Positions 1 to 8,094 of a DNA stretch of 12,327 nucleotides are shown here, one piece after another. Numbering within the stretch: position 1 is the first letter of the stretch; each line of letters starts with the position of its first letter. This DNA comes from an uncultured Propionibacteriaceae bacterium (lineage in GTDB: Bacteria; Actinomycetota; Actinomycetes; Propionibacteriales; Propionibacteriaceae), in assembly GCA_938046585.1 (NCBI GenBank), contig CALIWR010000013.1, positions 1 through 12,327 on the forward strand. The letters run 5' to 3'. Below the pieces are notes generated by a model. That model searched no databases. It had not been told where the DNA came from and saw only the letters and a program-made list of their open reading frames with translations. The position numbers and the translations under genes are program-made.

Positions 1-22
1 TGCTCCACGACCAGATTTGATT

Positions 23-42
23 GCCCTCGCATCCGCGAGGGC
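23..42. terminator. Possible hairpin downstream of purD
   Basis: A perfect 8-bp inverted repeat (GCCCTCGC, loop ATCC, GCGAGGGC) lies about 30 bp beyond the purD stop codon. Neither side is followed by a clear T-run, so it would be a GC-hairpin terminator of the kind common in high-GC actinobacteria, or simply a chance palindrome. No gene is identifiable in the 71 bases left of purD. Confidence 0.35.
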
Positions 43-71
43 GGGCCGCGTCGCTCATCAGCCCGTCTTCC

Positions 72-1346
72 TCACAGCGGCGGGGTCGGGATCTGCCCGG
101 AGGCGGCCCGGGATGCAATGTCAGTACGCCACCATCCGCTCGCGAAATCCAGGTCGGCGAGCAGCCGGTAGGCATTGACCCTGGCCGCAGCGAGATCGGC
201 GTCGACACCCACGGCTGTCAGGACCCGGCCACCGGCGACAACCAGCCGGTCGCCGTCCAACGCGGTCCCAGCCTGGATCAGGTGAGCCGCGGGGTCGTCA
301 CGCTCCAGACCGGGGCCGCCGATCAGTGCCCCGGTCTGCGGGGACCCAGGGTAGCCCTGGGCGGCGGCGACCACAGCCACCGCGGCCGCATCCCGCCAGC
401 ACGGCGGGTCCACATCGGCCAGGTTGCCGGTGGCGGCAGCCAACAGCAGGTCCGACAGGGGTGACGCCAGTAGCGCCAGCACCGCCTGGGTTTCCGGATC
501 TCCGAAGCGGGCGTTGAATTCGACCACCCGCAGCCCTCGTGAGGTGAGCGCCAGCCCGCAGTAGAGCAACCCGCAGAACGGGGTGCCGCGGCGATTCAGC
601 TCCCGCAGGGTCGGATGTACCACCTGCGCCAGCGTCGCCGCAGTCAGCCCGGGCGGCGCCCAGGGCAGCGGCGCGTATGCCCCCATCCCCCCGGTATTGG
701 GTCCGGTGTCGCCGTCACCAGCCCGTTTGAAGTCCTGCGCCGGCAGCAGCGGGACCGCCGTAACCGAGTCGGTGACCACAAACAGTGACACCTCAGGCCC
801 GTCGAGGTATTCCTCGACCACCACCTCACCGCAGGCGGCGGCATGGTCCACGGCCCGCCGGCGGTCCTGCGTGACCACAACTCCTTTGCCGGCCATCAGC
901 CCATCCGCCTTGACCACGTACGGGGGGCCGAAGTCGTCCAGCGCGGCCGCGACCTGCTCGGGAGTGGTGCACCAGCGGGAAGCAGCCGTAGGGACCCCGG
1001 CCGCGGCCATCACTTCCTTGGCGAACTGTTTCGACCCCTCCAGCCGGGCTGCCCGGGCCGAAGCCCCGAAACAGGCGATGCCGGCGTCACGAACCGCGTC
1101 GGCAACCCCCGCCAACAGCGGCGCCTCCGGCCCGACCACCACCAGGTCAGAGCCGATCTCACGGGCCAACCCGGCCACCGCCGCCGGGTCGAGCGGATCG
1201 ATGTCATGTCGGGTCGCCCAGCGCCACATGCCGGGATTGCCGGGCGCCACATGAACCGCGCCGACGCGGGGGTCGGCGGCCAGGGCCCGTGCCAGGGCAT
1301 GCTCGCGGCCACCCGAGCCGAGGACCAGAACAGTACGGTCGGTCAC
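72..1346 (-). CDS. purD: Phosphoribosylamine-glycine ligase (GAR synthetase)
   Basis: This cytoplasmic ATP-grasp enzyme joins glycine to 5-phosphoribosylamine, the second step of de novo purine synthesis. The 424-residue product has the family's usual length. Visible landmarks are GSGGREHA at residues 10-17, GPEAPL near 72, the ATP-grasp core VVKADGLMAGKGVVV at 144-158, EEYLDGPEVS at 178-187, GPNTGGMGAYAPLP at 215-228 and EFNARFGDPETQ at 276-287. I chose the GTG at 1344-1346 because the protein then begins TDRTVLVLG as in homologues. An upstream in-frame GTG at 1365-1367 adds seven residues and has no ribosome binding site. The chosen start has TAAGGT seven bases upstream, which reads either as a weak Shine-Dalgarno (TAAGG) or as a leaderless -10. 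It follows purA on the same strand after about 200 bp, so it may have its own promoter. Confidence 0.95.
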   Translation of the reverse strand: MTDRTVLVLGSGGREHALARALAADPRVGAVHVAPGNPGMWRWATRHDIDPLDPAAVAGLAREIGSDLVVVGPEAPLLAGVADAVRDAGIACFGASARAARLEGSKQFAKEVMAAAGVPTAASRWCTTPEQVAAALDDFGPPYVVKADGLMAGKGVVVTQDRRRAVDHAAACGEVVVEEYLDGPEVSLFVVTDSVTAVPLLPAQDFKRAGDGDTGPNTGGMGAYAPLPWAPPGLTAATLAQVVHPTLRELNRRGTPFCGLLYCGLALTSRGLRVVEFNARFGDPETQAVLALLASPLSDLLLAAATGNLADVDPPCWRDAAAVAVVAAAQGYPGSPQTGALIGGPGLERDDPAAHLIQAGTALDGDRLVVAGGRVLTAVGVDADLAAARVNAYRLLADLDFASGWWRTDIASRAASGQIPTPPL

Positions 1347-1367
1347 AGTCGTGACCTTAGCCCTCAC

Positions 1368-1554
1368 CGGCGTAAGGCTGGCCTGAACACGGTCGCCGGC
1401 TCACAGCGTTGTCGTACGGGCCGCGGGCTGCCCCCGCTCGACGCCGGCCCGGCCAATTCGCCGGAATCCTCCACGTCGCAGCCTTAATCGGCCCAGAGCG
1501 GCTACGGGAAGCGGGATTCACTCAATAACCCGATGACGAAAAGGATCCTCCGGC
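1368..1554. other. Intergenic region between purA and purD
   Basis: This 187-bp stretch holds no convincing ORF, RNA gene or strong terminator. The minus strand just after purA contains a weak, bulged CGGG...CCCG pairing around 1511-1532, and a palindromic AGGATCCT followed by TTTT, which has no loop and so is not a proper hairpin. A purD promoter could lie here, but I cannot assign a -35 box. Confidence 0.4.
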
Positions 1555-2838
1555 TCAGAGCAGATCGTGCAACGAGACCCACTGCTCCCGGCCAGGGCCG
1601 ACTCCAATTCCGGAGATTCGGCAGCCGATCAGGTCCTCGATCCGCCGTACATAGGCCTGGGCAGCGGCCGGCAGCTCACCGAAACTGCGGCAGCCGGAGA
1701 GGTCCTCATTCCACCCCGGCAAATCCTCGTATATCGGCTGGGCATGATGGATGTCGGTCTGCGACAACGGCATCACGTCATGGCGGACCCCGCCGATCTC
1801 ATACCCGACGACGATCCGGACCCGGTCCCACCCAGTCAGGGTGTCAAGTTTAGTCAGCACCACGTCAGTGACCGCGTTCACCCGGACTGCCTGTTCCACT
1901 ACCAAGGCGTCGAACCAGCCGATCCGTCGGGGCCGTCCGGTGGTGGTGCCGAATTCACCGCCGTCATCGCGGATCCGGTCACCTACCTCGTCCAGCAGCT
2001 CACCCGGGAACGGCCCCTCCCCCACCCGGGTAGTGAAAGCCTTGGCGATCCCGATCACCCGATCGATCCGGGTAGGGCCGATCCCCGAGCCGGTGCAGGC
2101 GCCGGCGGCGATCGGGTTCGAACTCGTCACGTACGGGTAGGTGCCAAAATCCACGTCCAGATGGTGGGCCTGGGCGCCTTCCAACAACACCACGCGCCCC
2201 TGGTCCAGAGCCCGGTTCAGCAGCAGGCTGGCGTCGACCACCATCGGACGCAGCCGGTCGGCGTGTCCCAGCAGTCGGTCGGCGATCTCGTCAGGACCGA
2301 TCGCGGGCCGGTTGTACACCTTCACCAGCAGCTGGTTCTTTTGCTCCAGCGAGGCCGCCACCTTGTCCCGCAGCAAATCCGGGTCGAACAGGTCCTGCAC
2401 CCGAATCCCGATCCGGTTGACCTTGTCCGCGTACGCCGGCCCGACCCCGCGACCGGTGGTGCCGATCCGGCGCCGGCCCAGGAACCGTTCGGTGACCTTG
2501 TCGATCACCTGATGGTACGGGGCGATCAGGTGTGCGTTGGCGCTGACCAGGACCCGCCCGGCATCACAGCCGCGGCCGTTCAGGGCGTCGATCTCGGCGA
2601 ACAAGACGTCCAAGTCGACCACCACGCCGTTGCCGATCACCGGGATACAGCTGGGGTTCAAGATCGCCGACGGCAGCAGGTGCAGCGCGTACCGCTCACC
2701 GTCCACCACCACTGTGTGGCCGGCGTTGTTGCCTCCCGAATAGCGGACCACATAGTCAATCCGGTCGCCGAGCTGGTCGGTGGCCTTGCCCTTGCCCTCA
2801 TCACCCCACTGGGTGCCGATGACGATGATTGCCGGCAT
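1555..2838 (-). CDS. purA: Adenylosuccinate synthetase
   Basis: The enzyme condenses IMP with aspartate using GTP, the first committed step from IMP to AMP, in the cytoplasm. Its 427 residues match the family. Key motifs are the N-terminal GTQWGDEGKGK (8-18, with the catalytic Asp13), NNAGHT (37-42, catalytic His41), GTTGRGVGPAYADK (126-139), GAQ with LDVD (221-230), GTYPYVTSSNP (232-242), GTTTGRPRRIGWFD (297-310) and TKLDTLTG (329-336). The start is firm: AGGAGG sits six bases before the ATG. Two positions look atypical. His-His occupies 225-226 where most homologues have a small or polar residue then Leu, and Phe231 replaces the usual His of LDxDHGTYP. The rest of the active site is intact, so I expect activity. 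It is divergent from the 5'-nucleotidase gene. Confidence 0.96.
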   Translation of the reverse strand: MPAIIVIGTQWGDEGKGKATDQLGDRIDYVVRYSGGNNAGHTVVVDGERYALHLLPSAILNPSCIPVIGNGVVVDLDVLFAEIDALNGRGCDAGRVLVSANAHLIAPYHQVIDKVTERFLGRRRIGTTGRGVGPAYADKVNRIGIRVQDLFDPDLLRDKVAASLEQKNQLLVKVYNRPAIGPDEIADRLLGHADRLRPMVVDASLLLNRALDQGRVVLLEGAQAHHLDVDFGTYPYVTSSNPIAAGACTGSGIGPTRIDRVIGIAKAFTTRVGEGPFPGELLDEVGDRIRDDGGEFGTTTGRPRRIGWFDALVVEQAVRVNAVTDVVLTKLDTLTGWDRVRIVVGYEIGGVRHDVMPLSQTDIHHAQPIYEDLPGWNEDLSGCRSFGELPAAAQAYVRRIEDLIGCRISGIGVGPGREQWVSLHDLL

Positions 2839-2892
2839 CTGTCGCCTCCTGGTGCGTCGCGGACTGCCCGCAGAGCACAGCCCAGGAGACGA

Positions 2893-2898
2893 AACCTA
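2893..2898 (-). promoter_or_regulatory. Candidate purA -10 hexamer
   Basis: On the minus strand TAGGTT fits the actinobacterial TANNNT -10 pattern and lies 54 bases upstream of the purA ATG, leaving room for a leader with its AGGAGG site. The -35 region 17 bp further upstream (TGGGCC) is weak. Confidence 0.3.
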
Positions 2899-2909
2899 TC
2901 GCAGCATCG

Positions 2910-2927
2910 GTCTGCGGCCCAGCAGAC
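2910..2927. promoter_or_regulatory. Inverted repeat in the purA/5'-nucleotidase divergent region
   Basis: GTCTGC and GCAGAC form a perfect 6-bp inverted repeat separated by GGCCCA. It lies over the expected -35 region of the candidate purA promoter, so it could be an operator. No regulator is encoded nearby. Confidence 0.3.
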
Positions 2928-2972
2928 GATGTCGAGATGCGGCCCCCCGGTCACGAGACCCTTCGGGTGCAT

Positions 2973-2978
2973 TAGCCT
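2973..2978 (+). promoter_or_regulatory. Candidate 5'-nucleotidase -10 hexamer
   Basis: TAGCCT fits the TANNNT -10 pattern and lies 33 bases before the ATG, which gives a short leader including the GAGGAG ribosome binding site at 2999-3004. No -35 box is recognisable. The same hexamer occurs before the dedA start at 8776-8781. Confidence 0.3.
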
Positions 2979-3011
2979 CGGATCAGGATCACCTTGACGA
3001 GGAGTGTTCCG

Positions 3012-6000
3012 ATGGCTTTCCTGCTGCGACGCCTGGCTGCGACCATCGCCGCTGTGGCCCTCGGCGCCACCACCGTGGCGACGGCTGCCCCGGCCCGGGC
3101 CACGGTCTGTGACACCACCACCCAGCTCACTGTGCTGAGTTTCAACGACTTCCACGGCCGGATCGCGGCCTCCGCGCCCGACACGGTCCGCTTCGCCGGG
3201 ACCATTGAGGAGTACCGGGCCCAAGCCGGGGAGGCGAACAGTTTGGTGGTGTCGGCCGGCGATTCGATCGGGGCCTCGCTGTTCGCCTCTTTCATCGATG
3301 GCGACAAACCCACCATGGATCTGCTGAAAGCGCTTCAGATTGATGCCTCCGCGGTCGGTAACCACGAATTCGACGGCGGTTTCACGCGGCTGCGTGATGA
3401 GGTGATCCCCCGCGGCGGCTACCCGTATCTGGCGGCGAACGTCTACGCCGCCGGCACCCAGAAGCCGCTCCTGCCCGAGTACGTGATCATGACCAAGGCC
3501 GGCCTGAAGGTCGCCGTGGTCGGGGCTGTGACCCGCGACACCCCGGCCATGGTGTCCCCCGAAGGGGTGGCTGGGCTGGACTTCGGGGACCCGGTGGAGG
3601 CGGTGAACCGGACCATCGCCCAGCTCAAGGACGGCGACCAGGCCAATGGTGAGGCAGACGTGATCATCGTCGCCTACCACGAGGGGGCGCCCGGCCTGGG
3701 AAGCCTCGAGCAGGACCTGGCCGCCTCGGCGGTCTTTGCCCGGATGGTCCACCAGACCGACCGGCGGGCCGCTGTGATCCTGAACGGACACACCCACCAG
3801 ACCTACGCCTATCAGGCGCCGGTCTCCGGTGGCGGCACCCGCCCGGTGCTGCAGTCCGGTTCGTACGCAGCGAGGCTCGGCCGGACGGTCCTGACCGTGG
3901 ATGCCCGCACCGGCGCCTCCTGCTCATCGACCAGCGCCAACCTCGACCTGTCCACTACCCCCGTCGACACCCTGGTAGCCCGCCATCCGCGGGCGGCCGC
4001 CGCGAAGCGGGTGGTCGACGCGGCCCTCACCCACGCCACCCAGATCGGTGCCCAGCCGATCGGTACGGCCACTGCGGCGATCACCCGTTCCCGGGCCGGC
4101 CAAGACCGCGGCCATGAGTCAGCGGCCAGCAATGCGGTCGCCCAGATGTTCTTCGACGTCCTGTCCGCCGGCAACCCGAACTTCATCGGGATCCAGAACC
4201 CAGGCGGTACCCGCGCCGACATCGACGCCGGCGAGATCACGTACGCCGAGGCCGCGGCAGTGCTGCCGTTCGCGAACACCCTGATGACGACGAAGATCAC
4301 CGGTGCCCAGCTGAAGACGGTGCTGGAGCAGCAGTGGCAGCGGGACCGTAACGGGGTGCCGCTGGCCACCGGCCGGCAGTTCCTGCGGCTGGGTCTGAGC
4401 AGGAACGTCAGCTACACGTACGACGAGAGCCGCCCGCTGGACCAGCGGATCACCTCGATCAGCGTGAACGGGGCGCCGGTTGACCCGGCAGCCACCTATA
4501 CGGTCGGGTCGGGTTCCTTCTTGATCACCGGCGGTGACAATTTCTGGGAGCTGGCCAAGGGCACCGAACGTAGCGACACCGGCAAGGCGGATCTGGAATC
4601 CTGGGTGGCCTGGGTCCGGGCAAGGTCTCCCCTCAGCCCAGACTTCTCGCTGCGCGGGGTTTCGCTCAGCCCGTACCCGAACCGGATCGCGCACCGGCAG
4701 CCGGTACGGGTCATGGTCGGCGCCCCACGGGGCCCGTTGGCGCTCGACACCCTGGACCTGACCAGCGCCGGCACCCCGCCGAGTACCGCCCTGACCGCCA
4801 GCATCGGGCAGGCCCAGGTCGGGACCACCCCGGTCTCGCAGGGCCGGGCCGAGCTCAGCATCCAGATTCCGGACACGGTCCCGACCGGCCCGGCCGCGCT
4901 GGTGTTGACCGTAGCCCCGGCCCAGACCCGAATCACGGTCCCGATCACCGTCGCCGACCCGGCGCCCGGGGCGTTCACCGCGACCGCGCCAACCCGGATC
5001 CTTGACACCCGGGCCGGGCTGGGGCATCCGCGGGTAGTCGGCCCAGGCCAGGAGATCACGGTCCCGGTAGCCGGGCATGGGCCGGTCCCGGCCGGGGCTG
5101 GCGCGGTTCAGCTGAGTCTCACGGTCACCGACCCGGCTGCTCCCGGCTGGGTGGCTGCCTATCCCTCGGATGCGGCCACCCCGACCGTGTCGACGGTGAA
5201 CTTCCACGCCGCCGGCGAGGTGGTGTCGAACCTGGCCCTGGTCCGGCTCGGCCCAGACGGGACGATCCGGATCCGCAATGGCTCGCCGGGGACGGTACAT
5301 CTGGTCGCCGATGTGGCCGGCTGGTTCGCAGCCGGACAGGTCAGCGAGGCCGGGATGACTGCCACCGTGACCCCGACCCGGATCGTCGACACCCGAGCGG
5401 CGGGCGGGACACTCGCCCCCGACTCCACCCGGACCCTGCTGGTGGCCGGCGCCAACCAGGTTCCGGCCCAGGTCGCGGCGGTGGTGGTCAACGTCACGGT
5501 CACCGATTCCACCGCGGATGGCTACCTGGCCGCCTCGGCGGACGGCTCCTCCCGGGTCTCGACGCTGAACTTCACCCCAGGTCACCCAGCCGCGAATGCG
5601 GCGATCGTGCCGGTGGCGCCGGACGGGACCATCGCCGTACGGCATGCCTCGCCGGGCACCTCGCACCTGGTGGTCGACCTGATCGGGTATGTCACCGCCG
5701 GCCAGGCCACCAAGCCGGGCAGCTACTTGGCGCTCTCCCCACGGCGGGTGTTCGACAGCCGCGACCGGGGTCAGATCCCGCCTGGTGGTGAGGTGAACGT
5801 GCCCCCGGCCGCGGCGACGTTACCGGCCGGCGCTAGCAACGTGGTAGTCACCGTGATCGGCCCGCAGGCCGCCGGCTACCTGTCGGCCTACCCGACCGGT
5901 GCCACCGCGACCACCTCGTCGATCGCGAACTTTGTCCCCGGCCAGGTCGCCGGCCACTGCGCCACCGTCGCTGTCGGTGGGGGTGGTTTCACCATCGTGA

Positions 6001-6059
6001 ACGCCTCCAGCGGCCGTACGGACATCGCCGTCGACCTCTTCGGTTACTATCTGACCTGA
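3012..6059 (+). CDS. Secreted 5'-nucleotidase/2',3'-cyclic phosphodiesterase-like protein with three C-terminal surface repeats
   Basis: This is an exported metallophosphoesterase of the UshA/5'-nucleotidase family, 1015 residues. The start is the ATG preceded by GAGGAG seven bases upstream; an in-frame TTG at 2994 overlaps that site and is rejected. Residues 1-30 are a signal peptide (MAFLLRR, hydrophobic core, then APARA before a likely cleavage). The metallophosphatase domain carries NDFHG (Asp46, His48), GDSIG (Asp84), GNHEFD (116-121), His223 and GHTH (259-262), the full metal-ligand set. The C-terminal nucleotidase domain has NPGGTRADI (396-404) and the nucleotide-stacking region FLITGGDNF (503-511). 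After an Ig-like linker, three tandem repeats begin near 655, 782 and 904, each opening with a PTRILDTR-like motif and closing with a VDxxGY-like motif. There is no C-terminal membrane segment or LPXTG-type signal. It probably dephosphorylates extracellular nucleotides for salvage or phosphate supply. Confidence 0.92.
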   Translation: MAFLLRRLAATIAAVALGATTVATAAPARATVCDTTTQLTVLSFNDFHGRIAASAPDTVRFAGTIEEYRAQAGEANSLVVSAGDSIGASLFASFIDGDKPTMDLLKALQIDASAVGNHEFDGGFTRLRDEVIPRGGYPYLAANVYAAGTQKPLLPEYVIMTKAGLKVAVVGAVTRDTPAMVSPEGVAGLDFGDPVEAVNRTIAQLKDGDQANGEADVIIVAYHEGAPGLGSLEQDLAASAVFARMVHQTDRRAAVILNGHTHQTYAYQAPVSGGGTRPVLQSGSYAARLGRTVLTVDARTGASCSSTSANLDLSTTPVDTLVARHPRAAAAKRVVDAALTHATQIGAQPIGTATAAITRSRAGQDRGHESAASNAVAQMFFDVLSAGNPNFIGIQNPGGTRADIDAGEITYAEAAAVLPFANTLMTTKITGAQLKTVLEQQWQRDRNGVPLATGRQFLRLGLSRNVSYTYDESRPLDQRITSISVNGAPVDPAATYTVGSGSFLITGGDNFWELAKGTERSDTGKADLESWVAWVRARSPLSPDFSLRGVSLSPYPNRIAHRQPVRVMVGAPRGPLALDTLDLTSAGTPPSTALTASIGQAQVGTTPVSQGRAELSIQIPDTVPTGPAALVLTVAPAQTRITVPITVADPAPGAFTATAPTRILDTRAGLGHPRVVGPGQEITVPVAGHGPVPAGAGAVQLSLTVTDPAAPGWVAAYPSDAATPTVSTVNFHAAGEVVSNLALVRLGPDGTIRIRNGSPGTVHLVADVAGWFAAGQVSEAGMTATVTPTRIVDTRAAGGTLAPDSTRTLLVAGANQVPAQVAAVVVNVTVTDSTADGYLAASADGSSRVSTLNFTPGHPAANAAIVPVAPDGTIAVRHASPGTSHLVVDLIGYVTAGQATKPGSYLALSPRRVFDSRDRGQIPPGGEVNVPPAAATLPAGASNVVVTVIGPQAAGYLSAYPTGATATTSSIANFVPGQVAGHCATVAVGGGGFTIVNASSGRTDIAVDLFGYYLT
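4974..6056 (+). repeat. Three tandem ~110-127-residue protein repeats within the nucleotidase
   Basis: The units start at about nucleotides 4974, 5355 and 5721 (residues 655, 782, 904). Each reads TRI(L/V)DTR or RRVFDSRD, then a VPAGA-like segment, a V(T)VT...GY or GWVAAYP strand, S(T)LNF or SIANF, a GTI-R strand and V(D/A)D(V/L)xGY at the end. The repeats are conserved as protein, not as near-identical DNA, which points to old duplications. Similar repeats are widespread in secreted actinobacterial proteins. Binding to cell wall or carbohydrate is plausible but not shown here. Confidence 0.8.
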
Positions 6060-6061
6060 TC

Positions 6062-6083
6062 CGGCCACGTCTGCAGGTGGCCG
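6062..6083. terminator. Small hairpin just after the nucleotidase stop
   Basis: CGGCCAC and GTGGCCG form a 7-bp stem with an 8-base loop, three bases after the stop codon. It precedes the much stronger hairpin at 6093-6120 and may assist it. Confidence 0.45.
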
Positions 6084-6092
6084 TACGGACAA

Positions 6093-6120
6093 CAGTGGCG
6101 CCCCCGAGGGGGCGCCACTG
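6093..6120. terminator. Strong bidirectional hairpin between convergent genes
   Basis: CAGTGGCGCCCCC and its exact complement form a 13-bp perfect stem separated by only GA, so in practice 12 pairs with a CGAG loop. It sits between the convergent nucleotidase and antitoxin-family genes. Neither side has a T-run, as is usual for GC-rich actinobacterial terminators, and the symmetry would let it serve both strands. Confidence 0.8.
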
Positions 6121-6154
6121 GATGGTCAGAAGGCCATTGCCGGCGTCCTGCGTG

Positions 6155-6349
6155 TCAGGCTCCGGGCTCGCCCACGTGCTTGTCGGCTGCGTCACGGGCC
6201 TGGTTGATCTGGTCCTCGAACTTGCCGCCGGTCTTCTCGTTGGCGAAGTCCCGCGCCTGATCCAGCACGGCGTCCGTCTTCTGCTCGTCCGCCAGGACAT
6301 CCTTGGCGGCCTCAGTGGCCTTGCCTTTGATCTCGTCGAAAAGTCCCAT
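6155..6349 (-). CDS. Small Rv0909/MT0933-like antitoxin-family protein
   Basis: The 64-residue charged protein begins MGLFDEIKGKATEAAKDVL and contains LDQARDFANEKTGGKFEDQI (29-48). The DEKTGGK(Y/F)-D-I core is typical of the MT0933-like antitoxin family, whose named member is M. tuberculosis Rv0909, the partner of Rv0910. The start is the second of two adjacent ATGs, six bases after GGGAG; starting at 6352 would put the site only three bases away. It is predicted to be helical and soluble, with no membrane segment. It lies 99 bp downstream of fba on the same strand. No Rv0910-like (START/SRPBCC-fold) toxin is adjacent, and actinobacteria carry many solitary copies of this family, so an antitoxin role is not established and a stress-related role is equally possible. 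Confidence 0.85.
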   Translation of the reverse strand: MGLFDEIKGKATEAAKDVLADEQKTDAVLDQARDFANEKTGGKFEDQINQARDAADKHVGEPGA

Positions 6350-6448
6350 CATGGTCTCCCTTGTTCGTCTGGTGGTGCCGTCATCCTGGCACGACCCAGC
6401 GACAAACGGCGAGTCCACTGCCTTCCCGGGTCACGCAGGCAAAGGCAT

Positions 6449-7471
<1,023 letters not shown>

Positions 7472-7499
7472 GTCTGTCCTCCAGAATGAGTGGTGGGCC

Positions 7500-7516
7500 C
7501 AGTCTGTCAAAGACTG
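7500..7516. promoter_or_regulatory. Inverted repeat enclosing a TTGACA box upstream of fba
   Basis: CAGTCT and AGACTG form a perfect 6-bp inverted repeat with a 5-base loop. On the minus strand the loop overlaps TTGACA (7505-7510), an exact -35 consensus. A -10-like CATTCT lies 16 bp downstream at 7483-7488, but it abuts the GGAGG site, so a transcript from it would lose the ribosome binding site. The repeat could be an operator or an attenuating hairpin in the operon mRNA. Confidence 0.35.
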
Positions 7517-7546
7517 TGCCGGGCCGCCGCATCTGGGCCGGATGTT

Positions 7547-8071
7547 TCAGTTGCCCAGGCCGGAGGTGTCGAGCCAGCGTCGCCCGCCGGAATAGGCGCG
7601 GATCGCGGAGTCTAGGGTGCCGGGCATCGAGTCGAGGTAGGTCAGCGGCACGGAGGTGGTCTGCCCCTGGGTGTCGGTGACCGCCAGCAGCAGCCCGATC
7701 CCCAACGGACCCTTCGCGGTGTGCACTCGCGCGACGTCGGCCCAGGTCAGCTGCTGGTCGCCGATGTCGATCCCCTCCTCACGGATCCGCAGCGCCACCC
7801 CCTGTACGGTGTTGACCCGCGACAACTGGCGTCTCGCCACCATCCACTGGATCGTCGACAGCAGGACCCACACCACCGAGAAGCCGAGCCCGGCAACAAA
7901 TAGCAGCACGGTGGTCATCAGGTCCAAAATGTCGCGCTGCCAGAGGTAGATCGCCACCACCACTACCAGCCCGACACCGAGCCAGACCAGCCGCGACCGT
8001 ACCGCCTGGCGGTAGTGAGCAACCCGTTCTGCCGCGGGGAGGGGGTTGTACCCGACGACAAACTCCTCCAT
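7547..8071 (-). CDS. Two-helix membrane protein with PH-like (YcxB-type) C-terminal domain
   Basis: From the chosen start the protein has 174 residues. Residues 27-44 (LVWLGVGLVVVVAIYLW region) and 51-72 are two membrane helices in a hairpin. From about 88 onward, the pattern VQGVALRIREEGIDI, LTWADVARVHTAKG and a hydrophobic LLLAVTD strand, then a closing amphipathic helix, looks like the bacterial PH or YcxB-like domains found after two helices. The start is uncertain: ATG at 8080 adds MPA. I prefer 8071 because TACCAT lies seven bases upstream, and neither start has a convincing Shine-Dalgarno. The gap to the trmH stop is only 14-23 bp, so coupled translation is the alternative. Function is unknown; such proteins are probably envelope-associated. 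Confidence 0.8.
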   Translation of the reverse strand: MEEFVVGYNPLPAAERVAHYRQAVRSRLVWLGVGLVVVVAIYLWQRDILDLMTTVLLFVAGLGFSVVWVLLSTIQWMVARRQLSRVNTVQGVALRIREEGIDIGDQQLTWADVARVHTAKGPLGIGLLLAVTDTQGQTTSVPLTYLDSMPGTLDSAIRAYSGGRRWLDTSGLGN

Positions 8072-8094
8072 GGCTGGCATGGTACTGACAAGAT

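Noticed and set aside
1567..2997. A 476-residue open frame on the plus strand opposite purA
   Set aside because: It lies antisense to a clear purA, has no ribosome binding site or recognisable domain, and its composition (rich in Asp, Gln, His, Arg, Pro) is what antisense frames of GC-rich genes give.
2658..3797. A 379-residue minus-strand frame spanning purA's start and the nucleotidase's start
   Set aside because: It overlaps two well-supported genes and their shared control region, and its sequence shows no family features.
4119..5666. A 515-residue open frame on the minus strand opposite the nucleotidase
   Set aside because: It is the Arg/Gly-rich shadow of the nucleotidase gene, which has a signal peptide, complete catalytic motifs and a proper start.
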